A stretch of DNA of 64,000 bases from Prinsepia uniflora (taxonomy: Eukaryota; Streptophyta; Magnoliopsida; Rosales; Rosaceae), in contig CM064863.1 of assembly GCA_032719365.1 (NCBI GenBank), positions 63,265,583 through 63,329,582 on the forward strand, read 5' to 3'. Position numbers and translations under genes: made by a program. Every line of letters starts with the position of its first letter. Position 1 is the first letter of the stretch. Below are positions 46,140 through 58,457 of the stretch, in pieces. A model generated the notes under the pieces. The model saw nothing but the letters and a program-made list of their open reading frames with translations. It was not told where the DNA came from and ran no database searches.

Positions 46140-46563
46140 TCAAACCCTGAAGATCCCACACTACACTGGAAAAGACAACCCATGGAACCACTTGAACAAC
46201 TTCTACTCGGTAGTTGCCCTAAAGAACCTCACAAATGAGGAACAATGGCTTATCTTCAGTTCCACGCTAATCGAGGCAGCAATTAATTGGTTCTACAAAT
46301 TGGACGTCGGGTCTATCGACTCTTTAGAACAGCTCACATCCACCTTCATGAACCAATTTATGATTCAGACTAACCGCCTATCCTTAGCCAAAGATCTTTT
46401 CCAGCTAAAACAGGGTGAACACGAGCCACTACAAAGGTACACAGCTAGGTTCAGTCACGAATACTCCCGATGTGCCAAAACGAACGACATAGCAGCCTTC
46501 ACGGCCTTCAAGGGTGGCCTCTGGGATTCCCCCTTCAGGTACATGGTTCACACCCAAGGCTAG
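46140..46563 (+). pseudogene. gag: Tat gag core (retrotransposon gag domain)
   Basis: The frame reads YTGKDNPWNHLNNFYSVV before the clear gag core: NEEQWLIFSSTLIEAAINWFYKL, then LTSTFMNQF and LKQGEHEPLQRYTARF. This is the usual plant Ty3/gypsy gag motif order. The frame stops at 46563, and fragments of the C-terminal gag (such as KQQAVHAKAETLS) follow in the same region with further stops. Confidence 0.75.
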
Positions 46564-46989
46564 ACTACATATAATGAAATTATGAAACAGCAAGCAGTAC
46601 ACGCCAAAGCTGAAACACTGAGCTAAAAGTCCAACAGAGTCAAAGCCTACCAGCCTCCCCGGGCTGACTCGGTAAAAACTTACCTACCGAGCTGCCAGGA
46701 CCAACAAAGCTCAAGACAACGCCCTCAAGATCAGGGGAAACAAGGCTATGGGGAAAACAGAAAGACTAACCTCACAGAAACAACCTGTACAGCCAGAAAA
46801 AGAAGGGTAAGAACCCAAATCATCAAGAAAGACAGCAGGGGGAACGGCCAAACAACAGGGAAAAGCGAGTTTCTAGGTCCAAGTACGAGACCTACACCAT
46901 CCTTAACACCCCTTATGAAAATTTCTTTCTTAACGTAGAGCACATGATCCCAAAATCCAACTGGGTTCTAGCCAAGGGCAAGCTTGGCA

Positions 46990-47553
46990 AAGACACAGGG
47001 ACATACTACTAGTATCACAAATACAATGGCTACAACATCGATCAGTGCGTGGCATTCCGGGACCTAGTAGAGGCTCTGGCTCGGGACGGAAAGATCAACC
47101 AATTCCTTCAGCATGCACCACATGCACCTCACAACCCACATATCAACAAGATCTAGGGGGATTTGGGGGGAGGGGGGGGTCATCCATCTCTTGCCCGCTC
47201 ACTTCCAACCGAGCGAAAAATAACTTCTTGAGAGAGACCAAAAAAAATCACCAGCTCTTCGGCATCGAAGATGGCAGACCCAAGAAAACTAGTCGGCTCG
47301 GATGGGCACCCATCACGTTCTTAGAGGAAGAAGAACAAGGGATCGTCTACCCTCACGACGACCCGATCGTCATTATGGCAGAAATATCCAACTTCGACAT
47401 CCAGCGAGTGATGGTCGAGACTGGAAGCTTTATCAGCGTCCTTTTCATTAAGGTATTCAAGCAATTAGGCATACCAGAATCCAACCTGGATCTTTCCCAC
47501 ACACCACTATTCGATTTCACTCGGGACTCCATCATCCCTCACGGTACTGTTAC
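46990..47553 (+). pseudogene. Tat gag C-terminus and aspartic protease, 5' part
   Basis: YHKYNGYNIDQCVAFRDLVEAL near 47010-47080 is the gag C-terminal zinc-knuckle-like segment. In another frame from about 47220, the protease follows: GIVYPHDDPIVIMAEISNFDIQRVMVETGS. The catalytic Asp of DTG is Glu (GAG at 47417-47419), so the enzyme was dead even before interruption. The frame reaches LFDFTRDSIIPHGTVT and is cut at 47553 by a foreign LTR. A G-rich stretch (about 47156-47180) could form a quadruplex. Confidence 0.7.
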
Positions 47554-48480
47554 TGTAACGACTCATCCTGAATATTAGGATTAAATATTAATTAATTATG
47601 GATTAATGTGACTAATCGAGGATTAGTTGAGAGAATACGGACGAATGGTGTAAAATGACCGTTTTGCCCTTGGAATAAGGCAAATGTTGACTTTTTACCC
47701 GGATAGTCAAATGTACGAGGACCGATGACTATGACGTAGATCGAGACGTCACGAGTCAGTAGACAGGCGACACATTGAAATTAGATGTCGAATGGGGAAG
47801 TTAAGGTCACGGTATCGAAATCGCTTTAATTAGTGCCTCGGGATTCGAATTAAATAATAATTAAATTTGATTAGTTGAATAACGAATGTGGGCCCTTAGA
47901 TGAATGACAAGTATCACTCATGCCATTGGTAGGTTTCCTTAAAAAAGGGATCTGGTTTTGATTGTGTGATTCTTTATTAAAATATATATTTTATTTCTCT
48001 CACATCACTCTTCTCTTCTTGTGCATCATCTTCATTCTCCCTAAACAAACACACAAAAAACAACTATACAAACAGCCTTCAATCTTCATCCTTTTCTTGT
48101 GACCCGTGAACGAAAGTTGGAGAGGACATTGAGATGAACCAAATGGTGGCCACGGCGAGGATCGTCGTGCATGGTGGCCGAAGTTCAAAAATGGTAAACC
48201 ATGTGATTCAAATTTTGGGTTTTTGATTTTGATGGTGTTGATCGATTCTAAGCTTATGATGATGTTCCTTGAGCTCTCACGAGCTTGTAGGTACAATTTG
48301 GGACGGATTTGGACGACGGAGGTGGCTGGAATTCTGGCCGAAACTTTGAACAACTATAACATTCAAACCGGGTACTTCCTACAATTTCTGGGTTTATATT
48401 TGGAATCCTTGGCTCAAGTTGATGGATTTATATAAGTAAATGTCGAATTTGCTTGAGAAACGAGTGAGATATCTAAGTTT
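47554..48480 (+). mobile_element. Head of a diverged LARD/chromovirus-type LTR
   Basis: It starts TGTAACGACTCATCC after GTTAC in the Tat protease and carries the usual upstream order: GTTGACTTTTT near 47687, GACGTCACGAG near 47743, GACAGGCGACACA near 47763, AAGTATCACTCATG near 47910, then a CT-rich leader start near 47995. At about 48480 it passes without an end into a second LTR head-proximal module, so it is a recombinant or truncated LTR. The right boundary is approximate. Confidence 0.6.
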
Positions 48481-51377
48481 GAAGTTTAGCCGATGACTCT
48501 GACGTAGTTCGGGACGTCACCAGCTCATAGACAGGTGGCACGTCTGATTCCGACATTTGAGGAAGAAGTTATTACGTTCGGAAGTTCATGGGTATCATGG
48601 TAATTTGGTTAAAAAGGGGTAAATAGTTGACTTTTGACCTGGGTCGTCCGATGGCTGAGGGCTGAGAACCGTTACGTAGATCGGGATGATACGAATCCGT
48701 AGACAGGTGGCACGCTGAAATCGAACTTTGAACGAGAAAGTTATGGGTCACGAAAGTTCGATTTAACTATGCACGCATTACGAGGCGGAGACAATTGGCT
48801 AAACCTGATTGGTTGACTTAATTAGGTAGATCCAATGAATTAAAATAGTATTTTATTTAGGTTTTATTATTTTAATTATTTTCCCCCTCATTCTCTCTCT
48901 TCTTCCTCGCACATCAGCCTTCACCTTCTTCATTTTCTGCAAAACCCGAACACCCCTTTCCCCTACAACCCTCCAAACCTCACAAAATGCCAAGACTTGT
49001 GAATGAGAATGAGAGAGTGATAAATGAGGATGAGGATGGTACTAGGGGCGTTTACCGTAATGGACGGTGGCCGGGGAAAACCGAGACAGTGAGGTTCCAG
49101 TTCAAAAATGGAAGGACAGATTTGGAAGGCTGTCAAACGTTTGGATGATGGGAGGACGTTCCTGAGGTCGAGGCTACCATGATGGTGGCCACGGCAGCTC
49201 TTACGACGGCTAGGTAAACCCCAAAACCCGAGAGCCTTGTTTTCGGGTAAAAAATGGTGGATGGGGCTTTGATGTGTGTTGATCGGTTTGGTCGATTCGA
49301 TTGTGTCCTAGGGAGTGACACGAATTCGTAGGGCTTGAATTCGAGGAAAATAGTGGCCGGAAACGAGAGATAACGGTGGAGGAAGTTTGAGCTTACTGTT
49401 CATCATCCAACAGGTAACTTCCAGCCTCTGTTTTTAAATTCTGGGTTGAGGGATCTATTGGGGAGGATGAGACGATAAAAATGGAAGAAAAATGGGATTG
49501 AATGGTGGCTGGAAGACTGAGAACCGGCCGGGTCAAGCCCCGGGTCACGGCGACCCGGTTGTAGACTTCAGGCTGACCCAACCAAGGTCAAGGACGACTG
49601 ATGACGTCATCACGATGACATCATCTTGTCAGATTTGACAATGTCAGACTGACATGTCAAAACAGGGACCAATGGGGGCTTGCCATGTGGCACTGTCAGG
49701 TTGTCAGTGCTGACGCCAGCATGACGTTAGCGTTGACTTTTCAATAGGGTTTACTTTTGTGTTGACCAGCACGTGTGGGTGCGTGTGAATAATACTCGAG
49801 GTGGACACAATGTCATTCTAAAGGTTTCGACGATCCGGACCCAATGGCGGTGGTTTCGGATCGATCGGAGATCGTTAGGTTAATTAAATCGAGGTTTTTC
49901 ACCTGAGGATTCGTGTCCGGGACACGTTGACTTTTTCGGGAAAGTTTAGGGTTCTTATTATGGACTTGTATAGGTTAGTAGTAACCTTTGGGTATGATTT
50001 GGACATGTCCGGATGACCCGGAGGGGTTGGATTAGCCGGTGAGGCTTACGGCATGCAAATCGAGGCGGCAGCTTAGGACGGTCTGTGAGTGGACATTGAT
50101 TTCTAAACTGTGATGCATGCATAAATGTTTTATATGGTTTATGATAATGATTCTATGATGATTATTTGGATGATTGTAAATTATATGATTTCACGCTTTT
50201 CGAGGTAGTTTTCTGTTTTCCATTGATTTTCTGTGCTTATAGTTTTGGAAATGATTTAATGAAATGGTTTTTGAATTGAAAAGGTAAACTTGGGTTTGAG
50301 ACCCATTTTTTTTGGAAACCCTCGGACTCGAAGTCACTTTTAGTTACCTTCTCGGGCTAGAGGCCCAATTGGTTCTTGAATCGATTTCGGATTTGCAAAT
50401 ATGGAATTGGGCACGAGACCTATTTGATTTACGAACTCCCAGACTTAAGGTCCATTTGATTTAATGAGGCTTCAGGCCAGAGTCCCAGTTGATTTACGAA
50501 TCGGGCTCGGAGCCCAGTTTACTCACGTATCGGGCACAAGGCCCATTTAGTTTATGAAATCGGGCACGAGGCCCAGTTGGTTTACGATTCGGGCCGAAGG
50601 TCCATTTTGTGTGTGGATTTGAGCTTAGGGCTTAGTTACGTTTTACGTTTGTGATTTCGGGGCAAGGACCCACAAATGTATTTCTTGTTCATGACGGTTT
50701 ATGGGAACCGACATGAACCCTTGAAAGGTTTTAATTGTTCATGACGGTTTATGGGGACCAGCATGAACCCTTGAAAGGTTTTTATGATTCATGACGGTTT
50801 ATGGGGGCCGGACATGAATCCTTAAAAGTTTTTTCGTATACCGTCCTTTATATATAAATTGTCTCCTCCGGGGAGGGTCGTTGGCGTGGGTGGACTCCGG
50901 AGTAGTCACAGAGCACTAACTGAGTGGAGTCGCCCCCATTGGGTTCCTTACTCTTAGAAAGGCTATGGTTTATAACCTCCAGGGAGGGTCACTGATCTAC
51001 GGATATTGACTTGGGTGGACCCTAGAGAGACTTGGGTTTGAGACCCCGGGTTGCACTCTCGTAGTTCTAGATTACCATGACAGGATTGGTTATATGAAAT
51101 ATATGGATAAACATGATTTCAATTAGCATGCTTTTAGTGAAGGGTATAAAGGTCTTTTATAAAATGTATTTTTGAACTATTGCTTTTTGTCCCTTCAGGT
51201 TGAATACGATGCAGACTGTAGCATAGACCGAGACATCACATACCTCCTCCGGATCTTGACGTCTTCTGGTAGCCGGAAGGCTAAAGGTTTTGATTTTCCT
51301 TGGTCTGACACTCGGTGTCAGACGGGATCAGGAGCTTTCCTCGTTAATCCCGGGGGGATTGGGGACAGGTCCTGACA
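48481..51377 (+). mobile_element. LARD-like LTR, left LTR of copy D (5'-truncated)
   Basis: It aligns with 54600-58457 from the TGACTCTGACGTA segment onwards and ends GGTCCTGACA before a PBS. It lacks Cassandra and has a deletion near 51185 that removed the right arm. The left arm CTGTGAGTGGAC is at 50083-50094. The hairpin array at about 50285-50640 and the 50-bp repeats at 50687-50836 are retained. Confidence 0.75.
50687..50836 (+). repeat. Three 50-bp repeats with nested inverted arms
   Basis: Units begin at 50687, 50737 and 50787, each carrying TTCATGACGGT...CATGAA. The third has GATTCATG paired with CATGAATC where the first two have GTTCATG with CATGAAC. Confidence 0.8.
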
Positions 51378-54300
51378 GGTGGTATCAGAGCAAGGTTTGC
51401 ACATGGAGTATCGCGCAGGTCGAGGATGTGATGTCTCAATGGGCTACAGTTCGTTATCAGCCTAATAGTTAGGATGCCGATACGATAGTTAGTAGGATTG
51501 AATCGTAGTTCGTTTTGGTTCGGCATTTGATGTCGAGGTTACCGTAGTTCTGTCGTGGATGACAGTGTGGGACCCTACGAAGGGATGAACGTAAAAGTAC
51601 TTCATAGTTTTGATCATGAGACGTTTAGTTGGGATCGTCTTTCACGATGTCGTAGGATCGATTTTGACGACTGGTTAGGAGTTGTGACCATTAGATGGTT
51701 GGATTTTGTTGAGTTAGGTGGCTATGCTGTCGGGAGCAGCCTGGTTCGAGGAATCCTAGTAGAACTGATGGTAGGATTGGATTGACGTCCTTACGATTTC
51801 AGGACCGCGGGGTCGGTCGGATTGTGGATTATATTGCTGAGGACAGTTGGGTTCAGAGGAACCTTAGGGTATGATTTTGGAACCCTAAATCATTGGATGG
51901 TTTGGAAAGGAGAACCCTAGTGGTTGTTGTATGGTTCAGAAATGTGAGTTGGCGAGTGGTTTGACTTTGGCGACTTTTCAGAGCCGAGACAGTCGGTCGG
52001 TCATGTCATGTTAGCTTTAGTGATAGGACTGCACTCTGGAGTCGGGGTTGTATTACTCGGTTAGACCTAGTTGGTTGTCGTACTACTTAGTTGTGATGGA
52101 TTGTTAGTGCAGCTAAGGTCATGGACGACCTGGTATACGACATTGGTTGAGTCGAGTTACGACTGGTTAGAGTTCGGTTGGACAGGTTACTAGAGTAGGT
52201 ACTTGTCGATGGAATCCTGGAGTGGGGATACCGAGTAGTTAGTACTGGTGATTGATTCCGTTGGATGCGGAGTCTCGATAACAACGTCTGGTTGTTAGTT
52301 CTGCATGAGTCTGTGGCAGACACTACTACCTAGAGTGGTTGTAGTTACGGTTGTTGGGAATCGGGGACGTTCAGGGAACGTTTCCTTTTCTCGTACGAGA
52401 TGTCAGGGTGATTGTACCCAAAGTTGTTGGGTACGAGGGAGGCAGAGTTTCTCCCATTCGAGTAGAGGTACGGGGTCGTCGCTCGGTATGAGTGGAGTCC
52501 CAAGGGTGCCTAATTTGCATAGTGTGTGCTGGTGTTAGTAGTGGTGCTTGTCCTGGTGCTAATGCTGGTGCCGGTGATTGTGATGACGATGAGTCACGAG
52601 ACGGGATGTGACTCCGTCGAGATGGGCATGTGTTCGGTATCTGTGGTCCGGCAGTGGATCACGGATAGATTTATACTGGTTACAGACACGCGGTTGATGT
52701 CCGAGTGTGTTGGTTCCAACGTGGTTGGAACTTCAAAACCGAGAGAGGTTGTGATTGGGGTGACTAGTGGAGTGCAGGTTTTCCGCATTGGTAATGGGTA
52801 TTTCAAAGTCATTAGGGTGACTTCTCATGTTCTACCATGGTAGATGATGGTTGTGTCACCAGTACATTGGTTGTGTATTGGTTGGTGGACCCGGGATTTG
52901 TTTTGGGTCATCAGGAGGAGTTGGGTATATCGAAGTTAGGTGAAGGAGATTTTTAATTTTCTGCTTGGTGACAGATGATGTTGGTTTACATGGCGTGGTT
53001 AATGCAACGAGTTTTTGTTGCATTCACGTGGGATGAATGTTGGTGTCATTGTCTTGGATCATCCTTGATTTTCCTAGGTGGAATGACAAGGATCGATACG
53101 AGGTAATAGGAGAGAACCCACAGTCTCAACGTGCCTCGTCGTTGACTGATCTGTTTAGATGTGGGAAATGGTTGAGGAGTGATGTGACTGATGAAGGATT
53201 CAAGAGGGTGTAAGACCCTATGATTAGATTTCAGGTGGATTGTTAGCTAAGTGAGCTTGTGTGGATCCTAGGTGGATCGGGATTTTGATGTTGAGGACTT
53301 TGGACGTTGTGACGATCAAGGATCGTGACGTTTATGGTCGGGTGACGTAGTGATGGATCTGGATCGTGACCTTGATGATCCAGATAGGGGGAGATTTTAT
53401 CACTCTTACTTGCATAATTGAGTTGAGGATGATTGGATTGAACTTCCTTTTGAGGTTAATCCCGTATAGTATATTACTTGAGCGAGTAGGTATCCGACGA
53501 GGTCAGATTTGGTCAGCCTTAGATGTGTGGATATTGTGATTGGCCTCCCTATGAAGTCAATCAAAGGTAATGTGTAATCGATTGAGCAGGTAACCGATAG
53601 GTTCAGAGTTGGTACATCTCGGTAGAGTGAGTGAGATTTGATGCCAGTTTCCATGAGTGGGTAAGCCTTGGTGGACGTGAGTCGGATTGGTACGTATTAG
53701 ATTACGTGACTAGGAGTAGACGTTTTGTTACTGGTCAGTTGACCGTGGACTCGAAATGGATGTACGTACCTTGTACGTTGTTCAAAGTACGATATCGGGC
53801 AGACTTGTGGTGCCTGGTGACGATATATAGGATATAGGATATACCATGGGTTTGTTGGTGAACGTACTGGTAGTCGGCTTAGTTCCGATACCATTGGATT
53901 AGTCGAGGACGTGAACTGCACATTAAATACTGTGTACTGGGTCATAGTGATTCTGATGGATCCAGTCACACACAGGTCGAGTGAGATGTTGGTGATTGTA
54001 TACTGAGGGTTGAGTGAGTTGGTGATTAGTGTGACCACGAGTAATTATAATGTTAGTTTTCAACTGGCGAATGTCAAGTGGTGACAGTTTGTCGGATGTT
54101 TCAACGTGGATCGATTAGTGAGTTTTGGTGACTCCCAGTGGGAGCAGATGTTAGGATAAATTTGGGATTGAGAAAGGAACCGTCGAGTTGTTGTGACAAC
54201 AAAATAGTAGATTTGACAAGTGGTGTCAATTAAGAACGTGCGACTATTGTCATTCGACGTGGTCGAATGTAGTCGATACGACGTGAGTATTAGTGGAACG

Positions 54301-54440
54301 TCTAGGTGCAGACAAGTATTGTGTTGACTAGTGGGTGTACTAGTGTACACGTGATGTGAGATCGAATTGTTTTCCACGAGGTGGATGTGGAATCGGTACA
54401 GTTGGAATGTCGAGGACGAAATTAATTAAGGAGGGAAGGT
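51378..54440 (+). mobile_element. LARD-like copy D internal region (non-coding)
   Basis: It begins with PBS GGTGGTATCAGAGCAAGG at 51378-51395 and ends with the purine tract AAGGAGGGAAGGT before 54441, about 3.06 kb in all. It is the same core as in copies A-C, in the opposite orientation. No coding domain was found in six frames. A GGTGCT/GGTGTT-rich stretch at 52525-52590 is the counterpart of the CAGCACC repeats near 9910 and 18785. Confidence 0.8.
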
Positions 54441-55530
54441 TGTAACGACCCGTCCCGAATTTCGGGATTAGATTATTGACGAATCAAGGATTAGTGAGGT
54501 TAATCAGTGATTAGTTCGGCGAAATCGGACAGACGACGCGAAATGACGATTTTACCCCTAGAATGGGTAAAACGTTGACTTTTTGTTCTGGAGGTCAAAT
54601 GGACTTTGGCCGAAGACTCTGACGTAATTCGGGACGTCACGAGTTCATAGGTAGGTGGCACGTCCAATTCCGATATTTGAGGAAGAAGTTATGATGTTCG
54701 GAAGTTCATCGGTATCTTGGTAATTTGGTTAAAAAGGGGTAAATAGTTGACTTTTGACCTGGGATGTCTGATGGCCGAGGGCCAAGGACCGTTACGTAGA
54801 TCGGGTTGATACGAATCCATAGACAGGCGGCACGCTGAAATCGAACTTCCACGGGAAAATTATGGGTCACGGAAGTTCGATTTAACTATGCACACATTAC
54901 GAGACATAGACACTTGGCTAAATCTGATTGGTTTACTTAATTAGGTGGGACCCATAGATGAGTGACAAGTGTCACTCGTCCCATTGGTGGCTTTCCCCAA
55001 AAAGTGGATCCAATGAATTAAAATAGTATTTTATTTAGGTTTTATTATTTTAATTATTTTTCCCCCTCATTCTCTCTTCTTCCCCGCACATCAGCCTTCA
55101 CCTTCTTCATTTTCTGCAAAACCCGAACACCCCTTTCCCCTACAACCCTCCAAACCTCACCAAATGCCATGACTTGTGAATGAGAATGAGAGAGTGATGA
55201 ATGAGGATGAAGACGGTACTAGGGGCGTTTACCGTCATGGACGGTGGCCGAGGAAAACCGAGATAGTGAGCTTCAAGTTCAAAAATGGAAGTACGGATTT
55301 GGAAGGCTATCAAACGTTTGGATGATGGGAGGACGTTCCTGAGGTCGAGGCGACCGTGACGGTGGCCACGACAGCTCTCACGACGGCAAGGTAAACCCCC
55401 CAACCCGAGAGCCTTGTTTTCGGGTCAATGGTAGATGGGGCTTTGATGTGTGTTGATTGGCTTGGTCGATTCTATTGTGTCCTAGGGAGTGAGATGAATT
55501 CGCAGGTTTTGGATTCCAGGAAAATGGTTT

Positions 55531-55535
55531 TCGGA
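55531..55535. repeat. Target-site duplication of Cassandra (TCGGA; right copy CCGGA 56252-56256)
   Basis: The sister LTR at about 49355 has the empty site GGCCGGAAACGAG with a single CCGGA. One C-to-T change explains the left copy. Confidence 0.85.
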
Positions 55536-56251
55536 TGTCAGGACCCGACCCTGCTCGGTCAGGAACCGACTCATCTAGCATCATATTGTCCGCGTTGGGC
55601 CTTGCCCTCACGGCTTTGTTTTCGGGAGCTCATGGTGCAACTTCCCAGTGGGTCACCTATTATGGAATTGCACCAGCCTCAACTCGTTTAACTTTGGGGT
55701 TCCAATCCTCCCCAAAGCCACTTGAGCTCCCAAAAGGCCTAATGCTAGATAGGTGTATGCCTACACATTTAAGGCACACCACCATCCTACTTCTAGACCA
55801 TTCCTCCTCACAGGAATGTGGGATCGTTCACTGTTCCCTCCAGAATAAGAGTCTTACAATTCACCCCCTTAGGGCCAAGCGTCCTCGTTGGAACACTTCC
55901 AGGTCGGGGTTTGGCTCTGATACCAAATTTTCAGGACCCGACCCTCCTCGGTCAGGACCCGACTCATCTAGTACCATATTGTCCGCTTTGGGCCTCATCC
56001 TCACGGTTTTGTTTTCGGGAGCTCATGGTGCAACTTCCCAGGGGGTCACCCATCATGGAATTACACCAGCCTCAACTCGCTTAACTTTGGGGTTCCAATC
56101 TCCCCCAAAGCCACTTGAGTTCCCAAAAGGCCTAGTGCTAGATAGGTGTATGCCTACACCTTTAAGGCACACCACCATCCTACTTCTAGACCATTCCCTC
56201 TCGCAGGAATGTGGGATCGTTCACCGTTCCCTCCAGGACACGGGTCTTACA
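55536..56251 (-). mobile_element. Cassandra retrotransposon (TRIM), complete
   Basis: A 716-bp element on the minus strand: 5' LTR 55929-56251 (323 bp), PBS (TTTGGTATCAGAGCCA) at 55912-55928, a very short internal part, purine tract at 55859-55874, 3' LTR 55536-55858 (323 bp). The LTRs contain 5S-rRNA-like sequence, the defining property of Cassandra. It encodes nothing and must borrow enzymes from others. The two LTRs differ at many positions, so this is not a very recent insertion. Confidence 0.9.
55640..55702 (-). other. 5S-rRNA-derived segment in the Cassandra LTR (second copy 56031-56104)
   Basis: On the minus strand, CCCAAAGTTAA(A/G)CGAG and, about 30 bp on, GGTGACCC(A/C)CTGGGAAGT correspond to the 5S rRNA CCGAAGTTAAGCG and GGGTGACCTCCTGGGAAGT regions, which contain the polymerase III internal control. 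It is a promoter relic, not a functional 5S gene. Confidence 0.8.
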
Positions 56252-57186
56252 CCGGAAACGAGAGATAACGGTGGAGGAAGTTCGAGCGTATTGTTCATCA
56301 TCCAACAGGTAACTTCCAGCCTCTGTTTTTAATTTCTGGGTTGAGGTATCTATTTGGGAGGATGAGACGATGTAAATGGAAGAAAAAAGGGATTTAATGG
56401 TGGCTAGAAGACTGGGAACCGGCCGGGCCAAGCCGCGGGTCACGGCGACCCGGTTGCAAACTTCGGGCCAACCCGACCAAGGTCAGGGACGACTGACAAC
56501 GTCATCACGATGACGTCAGCTTGTCAGATCTGACATGTCAAAACAGGGACCAAAGGGGGCTTGCCACATGGCACTGTCAGGTTGTCAGTGCTAACGTCTG
56601 CACGACGTCTGCGTTGACTTTTCAATAAGGTTGACTTTTGCGTTGACCAGCGCGTGTGGGCTCGTGTGAACAGTACTTGAGGTGGGCCCAATATCATTTT
56701 AAAAGTTTCAACGATCCGGATCTAATGGCGGTGGTTTCGGGTCGATCGGAGATCGTTATGTTAGTAAAATCGAGGTTTTTCACCTCGAGATTCGTGTCCG
56801 GGACACGTTGACTTTTCCGAGAAAGTTTAGGGTTCTTATTATGGACTTTTATAGGTTAGTAAAAACCTTCGGATATGATTTGGACAGGTCCGGATGACCC
56901 TGAGGGGTCAGACTAGCCGGTCCGTAAATCGATGCGGCAGCTTAGGACGGTCTATGAGTGGACCTTGATTTCTAAACTGTGATGCATGCATAAATGTTTT
57001 ATATGGTTTATGGTAATTATTCTATGATGATTATTTGGATGATTGTGAATTATATGATTTCATGCTTTTCAAGGCGATTTACGTGCTTGCACGTAAATCG
57101 AGGTTTTCGGTTTTACACTGATTTTTTGTGTTTATAGTTTTGGAAATGATTTAATGAAATGGTTTTGGAATTGAAAAGGTAAACTC

Positions 57187-57540
57187 GGGTTCGAGACCCA
57201 TTTGTTTTGGAATTCCTCGGACTCGAAGTCCCTTTTAGTTACCTTCTCGGGCTAGAGGCCCAATTGGTTCTTGAATCGATTTCGGATTTGCAAATATGGA
57301 ATCGGGCACGAGACCTATTTGATTTACGAACTCCTGGAATTAAGGTCCATTTTATTTAACGAGGCATCGGGCTGAAGGCCCAGTTGATTTACGAATCGGG
57401 CTCGGAGCCCAGTTAACTCACGTATCGGGCACAAGGCCCATTTAGTTTACGAAATCGGGCACGAGGCCCAGTTGGTTTACGATTCGGGCCGGAGGTCCAG
57501 TTTGTATGTGGATTTAGGCTTAGGGCCCAGTTACGTTTAA
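57187..57540 (+). repeat. Array of 13-nt hairpins in copy D LTR
   Basis: Examples are GGGTTCGAGACCC (57187), GGACTCGAAGTCC (57219), GGGCTAGAGGCCC (57249), GGGCTGAAGGCCC (57369) and GGGCTCGGAGCCC (57398), with several more degenerate units between. The matching array of the left LTR is at about 50285-50640. Confidence 0.75.
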
Positions 57541-57581
57541 CAATTGTGATTTCGGGTCAGGGAACCACAAATGGATTTCTG

Positions 57582-57731
57582 GTTCATGACTGTTTATGGG
57601 AACCAGCATGAACCCTTGAAAGGTTTTTATGGTTCATGACGGTTTATGGGGACCGGCATGAGCCCTTGAAAGGTTTTTATGATTCATGACGGTTTATGGG
57701 GGTCGGACATGAATCCTTAAAAGGTTTTTCG
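57582..57731 (+). repeat. Three 50-bp repeats (right LTR of copy D)
   Basis: Units begin at 57582, 57632 and 57682, the same as at 50687-50836. Each has TTCATG...CATGA(A/G) arms around a CGGT...ACCG-type inner stem. Confidence 0.8.
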
Positions 57732-58457
57732 TATACCTTCCTTTATATATAAATTGTCTCCTCTAGGGAGAGTCGTTGGCCTGGGTGGACCCCGTTATTG
57801 TCACGGAGCACTGACTGAGTGGAGTCGCCCCCGTTGGGTTCCTTACTCTCAGAAAGGCTATGGTTTATAACCTCCAGAGAGGGTCACTGTTCTACGGACA
57901 TTGACCTGGGTGGACCCTGGAGAAACTTGGGTTTAAGACCCAGGGTAGCACGCGCGTAGTTCTAGATTACCGTGACAGGATTGGTTATATGAAATATATG
58001 GATAAACATGATTTCAATTGGTTTTCGAAATTGTGTTTTATGGTTGATAAATCGATTTGGGCTGAGATCCCACATATGTTTATTATGTTCTAGATTTCTG
58101 TAAATGGTTTTAGGCAGGGGCCCGTATGATTATGGTTGTTTAAACATATGTGATTGGTTAAATGGCTTTACTATGCATGCATGCTTTTAGTGAAAAGGTT
58201 TAAAGGTCTTTTATAAAATATATTTTCGAACTATTGCTTTTTGTCCACTCAGAGTCTTTCTATATTCAATGCCCTTCAGGTTGAATACGATGCGACTGTA
58301 GCAGAGACCGAGACATAACATACCTCATCCGGATCCTGGCGTACTCTGGTAGCCGAAAGGCTAATGGTTTTGATTTTCGTTGGTCTGACACTCCGTGTCA
58401 GACGAGATCAGGAGCATTCCTAGTTAATCTCGGGGGGATTGGGGACGGGTCCTGACA

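Larger units (their letters stand above)
54441..58457 (+). mobile_element. LARD-like LTR, right LTR of copy D
   Basis: It starts TGTAACGACCCGTCCC after the purine tract and ends GGTCCTGACA at 58457. Without the nested Cassandra element it is about 3.3 kb. It is followed not by target DNA but by a second PBS and internal region (58458 on), so copy D is an LTR-internal-LTR-internal composite. Arms lie at 56952-56963 (CTATGAGTGGAC) and 58243-58254 (GTCCACTCAGAG). Confidence 0.8.

Noticed and set aside
47156..47180. G-quadruplex with a regulatory role
   Set aside because: The G-runs are clear, but they sit in broken Tat gag/protease sequence and nothing else supports a function.
55640..55702. 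5S rRNA gene
   Set aside because: Only the internal-control-like parts are similar, the sequence is diverged, and it sits in a Cassandra LTR.
55535..56332. 265-codon plus-strand ORF
   Set aside because: It reads antisense through both Cassandra LTRs; the internal repeat in the protein is simply the LTR pair.
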